From the NCBI GenBank assembly GCA_021030915.1, contig JAGEMR010000031.1, forward strand, positions 124,001 through 188,000: DNA of 64,000 nt. The letters run 5' to 3'. This document shows, piece after piece, positions 1 through 12,454 of the stretch. This stretch comes from Astrothelium macrocarpum. Lineage: Eukaryota; Ascomycota; Dothideomycetes; Trypetheliales; Trypetheliaceae. How positions within the stretch are numbered: position 1 is the stretch's first letter; every line of letters starts with the position of its first letter. Made by a program: the position numbers and the translations under genes. The notes beneath the pieces are model-generated. The model saw nothing but the letters and a program-made list of their open reading frames with translations, was not told where the DNA came from and searched no databases.

Positions 1-1
1 C

Positions 2-370
2 GGTGGAATTTTAGCTCCCAACATAACTCACTTGAGCCACCCCACTGGATCTCAGGTGACTCCAGCATCCCCCAAATCTTTCAAGCCCCCGCCTTGTTCT
101 GCCCTCAAGGCCAGTCTGGAGAGCAGTACTTCCTTCAAGACTGTAAAGTTCAATCCTTCCCTCGACGTGATCACTTACGAAGAGCTTTCTGATAAGAAAT
201 TTCTTCACGAAGCTCATCCCCAGGAAGTCTTTGATCGTCAAGGTGATCATTTACCAAAGACTTCGGCTAAGCTTCCTTCGTGGAACCCGTTTGGAGAATA
301 TCACTCTGGTGGGGGCATCACACAGATTAGGACAGGCTCGTCTGACGCGATAATTGGAGCTCGGCCGTAA
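2..370 (+). CDS. 3' end of an unrecognised protein gene (5' truncated by window)
   Basis: The reading frame is open from the first bases of the window to a TAA at 368-370 and gives the last 122 residues of a protein. No in-frame ATG is needed, because the frame continues off the left edge. The tail is rich in Ser, Pro and Lys and looks disordered. It contains KTVKFN, which fits the general K/R-x-V-x-F pattern of protein phosphatase 1 docking sites; that is only a pattern match. The next gene starts 132 bases downstream on the same strand. I do not recognise the family. Splicing of this frame into the next gene cannot be excluded, but I see no good donor near the stop. Confidence 0.45.
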   Translation, partial: GGILAPNITHLSHPTGSQVTPASPKSFKPPPCSALKASLESSTSFKTVKFNPSLDVITYEELSDKKFLHEAHPQEVFDRQGDHLPKTSAKLPSWNPFGEYHSGGGITQIRTGSSDAIIGARP

Positions 371-502
371 TCCACTTCATCATCACCTTACCAGCCTTTT
401 ATCAACTGGAACACCTTCCTTCGTAGATCCTTTTTTGCCAACCCGAATCCTGAGCACTGTACAATTTCAGAGACATCATCTCGCTTACGGAGCCAAGGCA
501 CA

Positions 503-2722
503 ATGTCTGACCAAGCCGAGCAGCGCCGATCTTCAGTAGGGCCTTCAACTCTTCCCATGCAGCCAAAACAACCTCAGCAGCAAGGTCAGTCCAGTGCCTT
601 CCCACATTCAAAGTCCACGCCGAACATGGCAGAGCTTGGAAATTGGCCAACTTCGACTTTCACGCGCGGAGCTTCGATCTGGAGTAATCAATCTTGGAGC
701 TACAATGCTACACCTCGCATTACGCCAAGCCCAATTACAGAGTCTCCTGACGAGGATGTGTTCTCTGACCTTCCCGCAACTCTGGTAACTAATGCCACAG
801 CAGCCCGGATTGAGGGAAACAGGGCGCAAGTCAATGAATTCCCTAGCTCTGATGTTATTGATGAAATCAACGCCAAGATGCCACGGCTTGTTATCGGCAA
901 TGAATCTCTCAGTCCAAGATCTTCACTTCCATCAAGCCATCATAACACCACGCCACTCACAACGCCTATTAAAACTACGCATCAAGGCGAATCTACTTCG
1001 AGTGTCAGTCCCCGTGCCTCCTTGCCATTCCCAAGTGAGGAACAGCAGAGCGTGACGCCAACTCCTTTTGACAAAGGCCAAGCTGAAAAGCGTCGACTTG
1101 TGGACTTAATCAAGAGTGGAGCCTTGACTCCCGACGATCATCATCCAACTCAGACGGCCGTCGTTCCTCGCCGCCAATCGGATCAGACTGCTACCAATAC
1201 CGTCCAGTTCACACCAGCTTTTACTGATCTTGGCTACCACGTGTCCACTCGCGAGTCGGAAAATTTCTTTACATTCTTGCAAACGACTGGTGGTGTATTG
1301 CCACTGAGTAACGCTTTCACTCTCATTCCATTTGTTGAGAAGGCACGGATGGCGAAACCGAAAGACTGGGGTGTCGTTAAGATCACAAATGTAAGCCACT
1401 ATATATTCAAATATGGCATGTCATTCATCTTTTAACAAGAGTCTTACAGATCCCTTATGGTACTACCAAGCCAGAAATCGTCGCCTTCGTTGGCCGCAAT
1501 GCCCGTCTTGTTCAGCAACCCCAGGGCTCCCCATGGTTTGCTATCCATATCATTATGGAGCGTTCCACTGCAAAGACCATGGATTGCTACGTTGAATTCG
1601 AGACCCAGAAGGATGCAGATCATGCTGTAGAGCGCTTTAGACGCCAGTGCGCTAGTCACCGTCATCCACGCATTGGAGATAGGCACGTAGATGTTGCAGA
1701 GTCCAGTCAAGCTGCTCTCATGAAGGAACTCTTCCCGAGGGCTAAGTGCGTGCATTGGGATGGTCAGGACCCTCGTCCATATGAGACAGCAGAGCTGTAC
1801 AATTCGGGTTTCAATGGATTCACCACAGCTGAAGAGATGGTCGGGACAATCAAACATGCCGAGACTCCACAACGCGTACGCACCTATTCATCATTTGTTA
1901 CGCGCTGCATGTCACTAATTTTTCACAGTCACCATTTTCTCACAAATGCTATCAGCGCACCTATGAGTCAATGATCAGCTTGTTGTACAAGGTTTGTTCT
2001 GCTTGGTCTTGTGAATCGCAAACCGTTGCACGTGCTAACCTTGCTTCCGTGGTAGTTTCCTTGGTGGTCCGTCGACAACTATACTCTCGGAGAGCGTGAC
2101 CGTATTCACCGTGCCACTGTCGCTCTTATCAAAGCTCTGAATTCCCATCGTTTCCGTCACAATCCTACCAACCCACAGCAGCTTACACCGCAGCTCCTCC
2201 AAGAACTTGTCTTCGCTGGACTCAATTGTCCTGGATTCAGCGAGAGCCAGAAGTATGCCATACTCTGCGCTGCTCATAATCAACTCGAAGCGACTCCAGG
2301 ACGCGATTCTTGGTGGGGTTCAAGCCAATTTGCACGCGGATGGGTATTCCAGGCCTTGGGAAGGAAGGATGGTGCCGCAGAAGACATGTTGGGCGTAAGT
2401 TCATGATTGGTTGAAACTAGATGATAACAATTTTTGCAACGCTGACAACTACAAGTATTTTGTCGACCTCCTTTATCAAGCGAGCACCTCGACCGATTTT
2501 GTTTCCCTTGCTGAGCATCGCTCTACCGTGGTGGCTACTCAGAGCCAACAGCTGTCACCTTTTGGGAAATGCAAGCCTCAATTTGAGAATGATGCTGAAC
2601 ACACCACAATGGCAGATGCTGCTCACAGCGAATGGACTGCTATCGAGAATTTGTTGCGCCGCATCTTGACTACTTCCCGTCGCACGTCTGATGGTTCTGA
2701 AGCCGGATTAGTCACTGAATAG
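503..2722 (+). CDS. RRM-domain RNA-binding protein
   Basis: Five exons (503-1390, 1450-1875, 1929-1991, 2056-2394, 2456-2722) join in phase 0 to give 660 residues; all four introns are GT-AG and 53-64 nt long. The N-terminal ~260 residues are Ser/Thr/Pro/Gln-rich and probably disordered. The RRM spans roughly residues 285-390: an RNP2-like strand (VVKITNIPY) is split by intron 1, and an RNP1-like strand (DCYVEFET) follows. The C-terminal half is conserved-looking and helical, with a FPWWSVDNYTLGERDR segment, and has no domain I can name. The family is a fungal putative RNA-binding protein likely acting in mRNA regulation; the target is unknown. ATG at 503 is the first in a long open frame. 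The gene is convergent with nimA. Confidence 0.8.
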
Positions 2723-3822
2723 TGAGTCGGTAACCTTTATCGTCGAATACCAACGTCAAGCACGATACTCATTGGTATGCATGGGCCAATAAGAGAAACT
2801 TGTCTTTTCATAAAATCTGCACATCACACTGAAGCGAGATCGACATGAAAGTCTGCTCTAACACGTGGGCAATAAAAGCCACGATGCCCACGGGTGTCTG
2901 TCAACATTGAACGTCAACACCGATATCTGGACGAAACGGTGCTTGGAGCTTGGTGGATCCGGTTCAAACTGAAAATTCCAATTCATTTGATCAATTTTTC
3001 CTGTCTCTTCGGCTTTTCTGACCCCATACACCTCGCGGATATAATTACGAAAACCCCTGCATAATCAGCACGATTTCCTTTTTCTTTCTTTTTTCTCTCT
3101 CTACGATGATGACAGTTATGATGATGACAACAATGATGATGACAACAACGATGATGAGAAGGATGATCAATCATCGCCTGATTCGGCATGAGGTGCGAAG
3201 GATGTCCGTCGCCCAGGATGAAGCAGTATGACTCCGGCTAAGCCGAGACTGGTCGCCCTAGCATGGCGAGGTGCTAGCAGTAATGGTATTTACCAATAAA
3301 ACATGAATTGCAGTTTGAACGAGGTTGACTCGTACTTGTCCGCACCGTAGAGGCTGTGCATGCTTGATTGCTCACTGATCGTGTTGTAAGCCAACGCGCG
3401 TCACGAGTCGCGAAGTCGTTTTAATTACTTTTAACAAGTTACAATTTAAGCACGTACGTGATGGCATAAGCCGAGTAAGCGGGGCGAATAAGGGAAGAAT
3501 GACTGGCAACGAATAAGTTCTCTCAGCAGACCATGATATCGTCCCTCACCACACCATTTAAGTGCAAAGTTTGAGAATAGGAAGATTACTACTAGGTACG
3601 TATGGGTGGTAATCCTTTGAAAGTGGTCATATGCACTCACATATAAGTGTTCTAGACTCCACGACCCACAATGATTCGCACAAGCTGTCTAATCAAAGTT
3701 ACGCCACGTCGCCATGCCATCCAAATCAACTCACCCTATCCAAGATCCGCCAAACCGCCCTTTTCTCCAGAAGAATGCCCTAAAAAGTGTGTCTGAGCAA
3801 AAGCTCAGGAGGTCTCTGCTCG
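2723..3822. other. Convergent intergenic region
   Basis: This 1.1 kb separates the stop of the RRM gene from the stop of the kinase gene on the other strand, so it should hold two 3' UTRs and terminators. The only clear structure is an imperfect GAT/GAC trinucleotide tract near 3105-3168, preceded by a pyrimidine-rich stretch (3071-3102). Short open frames here are not supported as genes. Confidence 0.5.
3105..3168. repeat. Imperfect GAT/GAC trinucleotide repeat
   Basis: The tract repeats gatgat and gacaac units for about 60 bases in the intergenic region. On the opposite strand it reads as a His-rich frame (MPNQAMIDHPSHHRC...), a by-product of the repeat rather than a gene. Confidence 0.6.
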
Positions 3823-6519
3823 CTACCGCCACGCCGCTCTTCCTCCGTTTCCCGCAACGACCGCTTTTTGCCCTCGCACCAAGAATGGACTCGGCATCTC
3901 ATCCCGCTCCGGATCCCACACAACAGGGAAACTTGGTTTTTCCCTCTCAAACAGTGCTCCACCGCCTGCCCGGCCGTCCTCCTTGGATCCGACGTCTCTT
4001 TCCCTCTCCCGCTCCTTATCCTTTGCCGATGCAAATCCGGGCTTCCCTACAGGTCCGACACGTTCCTGCGCCAACTCTACTAGTGTCCGGCCGCGCAGGT
4101 TATTCTGATGTACGCGCTTGAGCAGCTCTTCGACATCGGCTTTCTTCTTCTGTTGTTGCTGAGGCTGCGACTGCTGCTGTGATGGGGCACCACTCCCAGG
4201 TCCGCGACGCGTGGGGCTGCCATTCTCAGTGACCGCCGCCGTAATGTTTCCACTTGATGATTTCGGTCGCGAGGGACTCGTTGCGACGATGGGAATGCCA
4301 GGAGCAGGTCGTGTAGCTGGGGGCTTGGATGCGGCTTCGAAGATGCTGGGTGGTCCCCCGGCAGCAGCGGTCCGTTGAGGGACAGGCATGGTCTTCTGTC
4401 GGGGAATGCTCGGACGAGCTCGTACAACGGGCTTGAAAGGGTCGCCGCTTGTAGCATTCAAGGGAGGGAGAGCGGATTTGAGGTGAGCACGCGCGAGGTT
4501 GGCCGTTGGACCTGGGCGCGATGGAGTAGGTAGATCGTCGATGTTATCCTGATCGTCATCCGAAATATCTCCTTGGATACTACCGTGCGTTGACGTCGAA
4601 GTACGAGAGGTGTTGGCAGGGGTAGGGCTCGTATTGCCGTCTGAATCTTCATCGTCTGAAGCCGCAGAAATGGGATCAAGGCGGCGGGATACTGCGGCGA
4701 AGATATTGCCGCGAGCCTTTGGTGGGTCGGGAGCTTGCAGCACACAACCTGCCCCGTTACGACGAGGAGAGAGCCCCAAGCGGTCGATAGACATTGGACT
4801 GGGATCTACCATTTCTATATCGGTAGGTGATGGGATCGCAGTGGCTTCTGAAGGCGCCGCGAACATTGTACGTGCGCGAGTGAAAGGCGTCCGGCCCGAT
4901 CGCTTCACCGGCTTCACTACGTCCGCATTGGTGTGGTTCGAAGCTGGTGCAGAGCCTGAGTTTGATTCGAGAGGGGAGTTGAGAGAGAGAGATGAGATGT
5001 CTGTTGAGGAAGGAAAGTCGTCATCCGCCGATGCAGCGGTGCTTTGAGAGACAGTTGGAATGCTAACGTGATCCTTGAGCTCGGGTGTCGAGGAGCGTGG
5101 ACTTGAAGGAGAGCCTCGGGCATTATGCTTATGAGATTGCCAGGATAAGTCGTTGGCACTTTGTCCATCCCGACCCATAGCTAACAACCTCCGTTCTAGC
5201 TCTGTTGCTACGCGTTTGTTGACTTCCATGTCAAAAGTCTCTCTTAGTGCCTCAAGCTCCGCTTTGACATGTTTGTCAATCTCGAGGCGAGCCTTGACTT
5301 CCCATTCCCTTCGCAAAGAAGCATCTACTGTGTCGTGCATTTCGCTTGTTTTCCTTTCCATCTCTACGAGTTTTACTCTTGTCTCTTCTAACATTTTCGT
5401 TGCTTGCTCTTTTTCCAACATGGCCTTTTGCCCTATTCGTGATACTTCCTGAGCTTTTCTCGTCAACTTCACCATGGGCAAGTTCAGCAACTTTGCTGTA
5501 TCTGGGCGGTGGTTTGGATTAACCTTTAGGCAAGTACTGATGACACTTTGCAGCTCTTGACTGTAGACGCTTGGGAGCGGTGCAAACTTGCCCGATTTAA
5601 TTTTCTGGATGAGCTCCAGATGGGATCGAGCATTGAAGGGGGGCTCTTTAGTGCAAAGTTCGTATATGATGCAACCCAAGCCCCATATATCGGAGAAGAG
5701 CGTGTAGCGCTCGGATGCACAGATTTCGGGAGACATATAGAAAGGAGTTCCGACGTAGGTGGAGGCAAAATCATGGGACGACATAATCTTCGAAAGGCCA
5801 AAATCTCCGAGCTTCACGCTGTTGTCGGCTCCAAGAAAGACTATCAAAGAATTAGTGTGTGGCGCAGCGGAAGAAAGCAGTGAGTTGAGAAAGATTGCTT
5901 ACCATTTTCCGGTTTAAGGTCCCGGTGCAAAATCATATACAGGTGCTGTTTACTCTTGATTTTTGGTTTGGCGTCACCACCAAGCCCCATCGGATTGGTA
6001 CCGACGTCTGGTGGAGTTTCTCCATAGTGACAGCGGTACAGCGCGGTCACAAGCTGAGAGAAGATGCTCCACACAAATTCCTCGGGTGCATACTGATTCT
6101 TCAACCTCAGATTTCTGATGTGGTTACCGAGGTCGCCGTTGCCACAGTATTCCATGTATATGTTTAAGTCTGCCGATTGTTTTTTGTGCTCTCGCTCGTA
6201 GTATGCGACGATGTTGGGATGGCGCAGTTCCTTGAGAATAGATAGCTCTGCTTGAAGCTGTTCCTTTTCCTTTGCTGACATCTTGAGGTAGCTAATTTCT
6301 TTCCGACATAATATCTAAGAAGTCACAGTAAGCTTTCTCGATGCTCAAATCAGTTCCTCAAGTGGTGTCATACCAGGCCATCGGATTTTCTCATAACCTT
6401 GCGGATGACACCAAAGGAACCGTGACCTAGAAATGTATAAGTATAGTATTGCCATGGAGTTTCGTTGCCAACGAACCTATCTTCTCCAAAATCTCATATC
6501 TATCATCTTCGGAAGACAT
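3823..6519 (-). CDS. nimA: NimA-type mitotic serine/threonine kinase (NEK family)
   Basis: Four exons on the minus strand (6519-6477, 6426-6374, 6314-5903, 5840-3823) give 841 residues. The kinase domain is N-terminal: glycine loop GHGSFG (15-20), catalytic lysine in CRKEI (K37), HRDLKPEN (162-169), DFG (182-184) and activation segment TYVGTPFYMSPE (197-208). An insert between the C-lobe helices before HRD and the phrases ALYRCHYG and HDFASTYVGTP match Aspergillus NimA. A coiled coil follows (about 300-390), then a long Ser/Pro-rich tail ending with a DEMPSPFLVR block also found in NimA. NimA drives mitotic entry, acting in the nucleus and at spindle pole bodies, and in Aspergillus is removed by proteolysis for mitotic exit. 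The protein is longer than A. nidulans NimA (about 700), mostly in the tail. It is divergent from the ankyrin/BTB gene. Confidence 0.93.
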
Positions 6520-6922
6520 GTTGTAGCTGATATGCTGTTGCAAGTACTGCCGATTAGATAGATTCCGAATTACAATGGGTTATCAGAAGGGGATGCTGAA
6601 CAAGTAGATATCAACAAAAGAGCATCATGACGATTGTGCGGGTTAACAGTGGCAGGTAATTGGTAGTAGGAGTGATTAGTGCTTGGAATACTGCCTAAGC
6701 TAGATGCGGATCCGAAAGCGGGCATTTGTGATGGTCATCAGTTGTCGGAGCAACCCCACCACGATGCATTCATCCATGTCGATCTGATTAGATGGATTCA
6801 AAAAATATGATTACGTCATCAACACCGCTTCTTCATGTATCTTTGCCTTTCTCACGTTTTTCGATTACATCTTTTTGGCGGTCTGCCACACGTTTTTCTT
6901 CCTAATTTAAACTGAGCAGACC
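6520..6922. promoter_or_regulatory. Divergent promoter region, nimA / ankyrin-BTB gene
   Basis: These 403 bases lie between two start codons that face away from each other, so both promoters must be here or in short 5' exons. The stretch is moderately AT-rich. No open frame and no motif I would name with confidence was seen. Confidence 0.5.
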
Positions 6923-9041
6923 ATGGTAGTAGGTAAACATGACATTGAAAAGGCTCTCCACGCTGAAAGGCAGGAGATAAATGCCGGCAGGCTCAAGGAA
7001 GAGAACCCTCTTGACGTCAGCGAGAGCTTTCGAATATTTTGTGAAGCTTGTAGAAGAGGTGATTTAAAGGTCTGCCAAGAAAAGATCATCGAAGGTGTAA
7101 ACATCAATGCCAGTGATCGCTTCAATTATACACCATTAATTTTGGTGAGCTATGCGCATTCCCGTTTGCGCGACTCTTTCTGAAGCCGTTTTCACTGCTC
7201 TGCTGACCTGTTCATCACAAGGCTAGTCTCTGTGGCCACTATGAAGTCGTTCGATTACTTTTAGAGTCTGGTGCGCTTTGTGAACGAGACACCTTCCAAG
7301 GAGAACGATGTCTGTATAATGCCCTTAATGACCGAATTCGAACTTTACTGTTGTCCTATGACTACTCCAAGACTTCCGACCCTCTGCAGCCTCTGGCAGG
7401 CCACTTGACATCCCTGCTGACTCGAGAGCACCCAAACACCTCGGATATCACTCTCATAACATCGGACTACTCTTTCCATTTGCATAAATTCCTTCTCTCC
7501 GCCCGCTCCCCTTATTTTGCAAAGAAGCTCGCCGCCGCTCCCGAATCAACATCTTGGAAATTATCAAACAGCATTCCGACGCAATCGTTCGATGTAGCAA
7601 TACGGTATCTCTATCTGGGTGAAGTGTCTGCAGATCTTGGAGAAGGGGAAGAAGAACAGGCAATACTATCCGGAATCGGCAAGCTCAGCCAACAACTTGA
7701 GATCGACAGATTATTCGAGAGCATCGTAGAAGGAGGCGATCGCAGGTTGGCACGCCAGCGAAGGACAGATGAAGTTGGCCGTGGTCGGGATCAGCTACAG
7801 GAGTGGTTCAATAACAACGTCTTGAAGCATAAGGTGGATGTTGAGACGAGCAAAGCGGACGGCGTGCAATGGGACAGAGAAAACGGCATATTTGCAGATG
7901 TTCTATTGCGCGCGGACGAGTATGAAGAAGAAGAAGAAGAAGATGATGATGATGATGAGCCCTGTCGGAACTCAGATCCAGCAGTGCGAAATACAACAGG
8001 TCCATTAAATGGAATTCCCATTGGTCCGATCTCTGCTGCCTCGCGCTCGCCCTCCCGAACCCGGAGATCTCAGAGATCAGTCCTCTTTCCGGTTCATCGC
8101 GCCATGTTACTTCGATCCGAGTACTTTTCCACCATGTTTTCTTCGGATTTCCGCGAAGCTCAGGAGACCCCCCATCTTCAAATCATCCAGATAGATTGCA
8201 TGCCCGCTGTTCTAGAAGTCGTCCTTAGCTTTCTTTACACCGAAAATGCCAATTTCTCTCTAGATTTGGCCATAGATGTCTTGTTCGCAGCGGACATGCT
8301 CTTCATTGAGAAGCTGAAGCAACGAGCAGCCCAAATCATCAGCACGCTGGGTAATGGCTCGGCAAGCATTGTCGAATCAGTAAACCCGAGAGGCGAGACG
8401 GGTCCTGAAGAAGTCCTGGATATATATGATGTCGTGCGTGCCGGTTGGGATACCAGGGTTCAAAGACTCGAAGAGTTTGGCGCCAGATACATTGCGTATA
8501 GATTAGAAAGGTACATTGACAAAGAAGAATTCGCTGGACTGGTCAGGGAGAGTGCGAACAGGGTAAAGGAGCGACAGGAAACGGATACCGTAGAGTTAAT
8601 CGACGAGTATGTCCAGTTACAGCCAGCCCGTACGTCCGCTAATGCTTTTGTAGTATTCGATATTTTCTCTCCGAACGTTTTCGTCTGCGCTTCGAAGACT
8701 CGGGTATCGATGAGATGATGGATGGGAACGAAGAAGTTGGAGAGACCACTCAGGAAGGCCCGCAGTCGCAATCCAATCCCGACGTTGCCGACACCACATC
8801 ATCCTCCATTTTACGGAAGCAGACGCTCTCACGTCCAGACGAAGGCATTGATATACCAACAACTGATGCCCCTAAAATCGACGACGACCACCAATTCTAT
8901 GCGCCAGACTTGGCTGGAGGCGCTGTAAAAACGCTGGACGGTGAAATCGCTGGAGATGAATTCGCGCAGGACGCAGTCAACTATCAAATCCTCCTGGGCA
9001 AGATTGATAGACTACTAGAAAACCTCAGATTAGACGCATAG
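6923..9041 (+). CDS. Ankyrin repeat and double BTB/POZ protein (Btb3/ABTB1-like)
   Basis: Three exons (6923-7144, 7222-8606, 8654-9041) encode 664 residues. The N-terminus has ankyrin repeats (FRIFCEACRRGDLKVC, then HYEVVRLLLESGA across the first intron). The first BTB domain starts near SDITLITSDYSFHLHKFLLS, where the HKF/LL pattern is typical. The second starts at FADVLLRADE, carries a run of Glu/Asp (7922-7960) and resumes at VHRAMLLRSEYFSTMF. This architecture is that of fission yeast Btb3 and animal ABTB1, which act as substrate adaptors for cullin-3 ubiquitin ligases; that role is inferred. Intron 2 (8607-8653, 47 nt) was chosen because it has GTATGT, a CTAAT branch site and restores a conserved-looking C-terminus; without it the frame stops at 8718. 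It is tail-to-tail with TYW3, 62 bases apart. Confidence 0.88.
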
Positions 9042-9103
9042 ATAGAGCTTACGAGGTTCTTATGCTCAGATGTAAATGTCATGTATGAGCACATTCCAAA
9101 TAA

Positions 9104-10149
9104 TCATCGCATCTCCAGCATGCCAAGCCCTTGGATAGGAGTGTCTTCATCGTTCCTTGCAAGGCTTGTTTCTTGCTGGACGTACTGAGATGATTTCCTT
9201 TCGCGTTCCACTTGTTGCCTTTTGAGGCCCTCGGTCCGTTTGCGTTCCTTTCTTAGAATAGGATCTTCCCATTCACGTGAGACTTTAGTGGCTTGCTTTA
9301 CACGATCGTACCGGTCCAAAAGAGCAGATTTAAACTTGTTTTTTCTCTCTTCATTTTGGTGGAACCGATCATTAGCAACATCCACTAACGTTCTTAGGTA
9401 ATTTTCATCTACCAGGCTGAGCAGGTTATCTGAAGAGTCCTGATAGCCAATGACGGTATCAGATGCCAGCCCGCTTGATCGCACAGCGACCAAAGGCGTA
9501 GCTGTGCCATCAGAGTTGGGATTGAAATTGATTGCCCCGCTCTCACGGAAACCAGCGTCAAGCGCTGCACCAAGTACCTTCTGTGCATTTTCCAATGAAG
9601 CCGTAGCGATATGTAGAATCTAGAGCCTATGTAATCAGTTCTCTACGCATTCGTGAGCTTGAAGATCCTGGGCGAGATCACCCGTACCATTGGCTCAAAT
9701 TTGAAATGGATGTACCGATAATGCACTATTGGCTTGGACTGCGAGAGCCTATGGTTCGTCTTCTCCGTATGGCCTAGTCTTTTGAGGCAAAACATGCTCA
9801 GAAAACTTTCGTTCTGGACGGGCTCCTGTCCCGTGCTGATTGGAGCGTGGGACGAGAAAAGCCATCTTCCAGCAAGTTTCCTGAAGTCGACCTGCTCGCT
9901 GACATCTTGGTCGAGCGAAGTTTGGCAAGCTAGGTGCACACGTTCAGCGCCGTCCAAGAATACGCTGATCCGGCCAGAGCAGCTACTTGTAGTAACAAGT
10001 CCATCGATGCTGTTGATCTCGTGAATGAGGTCAAGAATTCGTTCATCGATCGCACCCTTTGAGGATTTATCGGTGTATTCGGAATCATTCAATCCAAGTT
10101 TGCGCAAGATATTGAGCTTTTTAGCTGAAAAGGCAGACGATGGCGACAT
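9104..10149 (-). CDS. TYW3: tRNA wybutosine-synthesizing protein 3 (TYW3)
   Basis: Two exons (10149-9688 and 9619-9104) give 325 residues. The signature TTSSCSGRISVF (about 53-64) and a later IHFKFEPM segment just before the intron are characteristic of TYW3, the AdoMet-dependent N4-methylase in wybutosine formation at position 37 of tRNA-Phe in the cytoplasm. The second exon contributes AGFRESG and SGLASDT, also typical of the family, then a charged helical tail (roughly residues 230-300) longer than in minimal archaeal members. The start is the ATG at 10149; the longer open frame to 10206 begins with TTG. The gene is divergent from the DUF2461 gene, with 182 bases between starts. The fungal pathway also needs Trm5, Tyw1, Tyw2 and Tyw4, none of which is in this window. 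Confidence 0.92.
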
Positions 10150-10331
10150 GATGTCAGGTAAGGTAGCCTTCAAGGTGGAGGGCAGATCGGAGATAGGTCC
10201 GATCAAGCTTCAGCCACAACCAAGATGTCGGGTCAAACTAACCACGCTTCCAGCTTTGCTGTGGCGGTCCCCCAGTTGTAGTATCGTCTTGGGGGGCATC
10301 AAGTGCCATCTTCAGGAACATCCATCACACA

Positions 10332-12415
10332 ATGCCACGAGGAAGGCCCCCAAAGTCATCGATCGCTACGCCGGCATCTACGTCATCTCGCAAGCGACTC
10401 TCACCACCCTCGTCTACTCCAACGCGTCAATCGAAGCGTGTAAAAGCCAGTAATGTTACCCCCGCCACGAGGGTGACGCCCCGAAAGAGCCAACATTTCA
10501 AACACGAAAAGGATGGCGAAGAAGACGAAGAGGAACAGCTTTCGGAAGATGAGTCTCTGGCCGACGAAGAACAGTCTGGATATGAAGATGAGGAGGACAG
10601 CGCTGTCCCTTCTCCCCTCGAGTCGGACGAAGAGAACGACTACTCTGACAGCGAGGACAACAAGCCAAAGAAGAGAGTCAAGGTGCGGCTTCAAGGAAAG
10701 CAGGTTGCATTGACCCCTACAAGCGTCAATGGTAAAGAGTTGTGGAGACAAGGAGTTAAGGCAGGTCTGGGTCCGGGCAATCAAATTGTGATTAAGAAGC
10801 CAAAGGCGAGGGAAGCTGGTAGAACTCCATATCGAGAAGACACCATTCATCCAAACACGCTTTTGTTCCTAGGGGATCTAAAGAAGAACAATGATCGGGA
10901 ATGGCTCAAAATGAACGACCCTGAATTTCGCCAAGCCGAAAAGGACTTTAAGAGTTTTGCAGAAAGCCTAACTCCTAAAATCTCCGAAGCGGATGAGACT
11001 GTTCCTGAGTTGCCTTTCAAGGATATTGTCAGTCCAATGCTCTAGACCCTTTCTTCTCTCTCTTGAAGAATTGCATGTCCTAAATTATCTAGGTATTTAG
11101 GATATATCGTGATATCCGTTTCAGTTCGGACCCTACACCTTACAAGGTACGAAATGAGCTTGCGGATCAAATATATAGGAATTATCATATCGCTAACATC
11201 TCAGCTTCAAGACCCATTTCTCGGCAGCATGGTAAACGATTTTTTGATTTTAGGCAATCAACTTTGCTGAAGTTTGAGCAGGTCACGGACCGGACGTAAA
11301 GGCCCATACGCAGCTTACTATGCACAAGTAGCACCAGGGAACAGCTTCGTAGGTAAGTTCGCACATGTTTCATTCCCTTAAGGCATCCATCGGCTTTCTT
11401 GGAAACAATCCCCGAAGGCGAGCAGCTCGATTGTTCGATTTATAAGGCCTTCCAGGCCACGCGTGAACACGAGTTTGCGATCACTACCTTGTCTGCTCGC
11501 AACTGGTTTTTCCTTTAGAGGAAGTATCGGTCCGATTTGGATACGGCTTACAATAGTTTAAACGATGTGTGCAGCGCTATTGAACCGTATTTGTACGAAC
11601 CACCACTGCCCAACTTCAGGGTGATGCCAGAATCAAAGCTCCGTAATATTGGTGCGGGTTGGATGGCCAAAGAGGGCATGGCACAAATTTAAGTGACTGG
11701 TACCTGCTTCCATTCAAACGATTCGTTGCAAACCACGAGAAAGCGAACCCCTCTGAGAAAAAGTACTGGGGGAAGGCCGGGCTGGTCGCCTTGACTCGGC
11801 CGAATTATGTACGGCGCTTCAAGAGATTGTAACCATACCAGCACGAAGGCCCCCTCAGGTCTTCAGCTGATCCTTCGGCATGCGAGGCCATCACACCTTT
11901 GCGACACTGTCGCCAAAAACAACGGATTCTGACTTGGATTCCCATGGTCCGCAATACGCTTGGTCGTGGTGTTTGACAAGCTACATCTTCAATGTCTTTG
12001 AATCTCTACTGATGCCGGCTTCTCTACAGGTGGCGGGCTGTGGATGCCTGAAGCAGCCCCTTTGGCTGCTTTACGCCGCGACATCGATCGGAGGCCGCAT
12101 CGCATCAAGGCCGTTTTGACTGAAACGGGATTGCGCAAAGAGTTTTTCGGCGGCATCGGTAAAGATGAGAAAAAAGCAATGCTGGCGTTTGCTGCGCTAA
12201 ACTCAGGCAACGCTCTCAAGACGAAGCCGAAGGTAAGCCTACACTTGAATTTCATTCCATCAGCAAGCACAGATAGTAGATAGAATGGTCCACGGTAGGT
12301 ACGCCATGCTGTCTAGATTACCCAATTCGCCAGCCAGGTGCTCCAAGTATTGTGTGGAAGTGGCTATTCAGCGCTCGAGTCGACACGGTTCTCCACACAA
12401 CACGGCTGAACAGCT

Positions 12416-12454
<39 letters not shown>

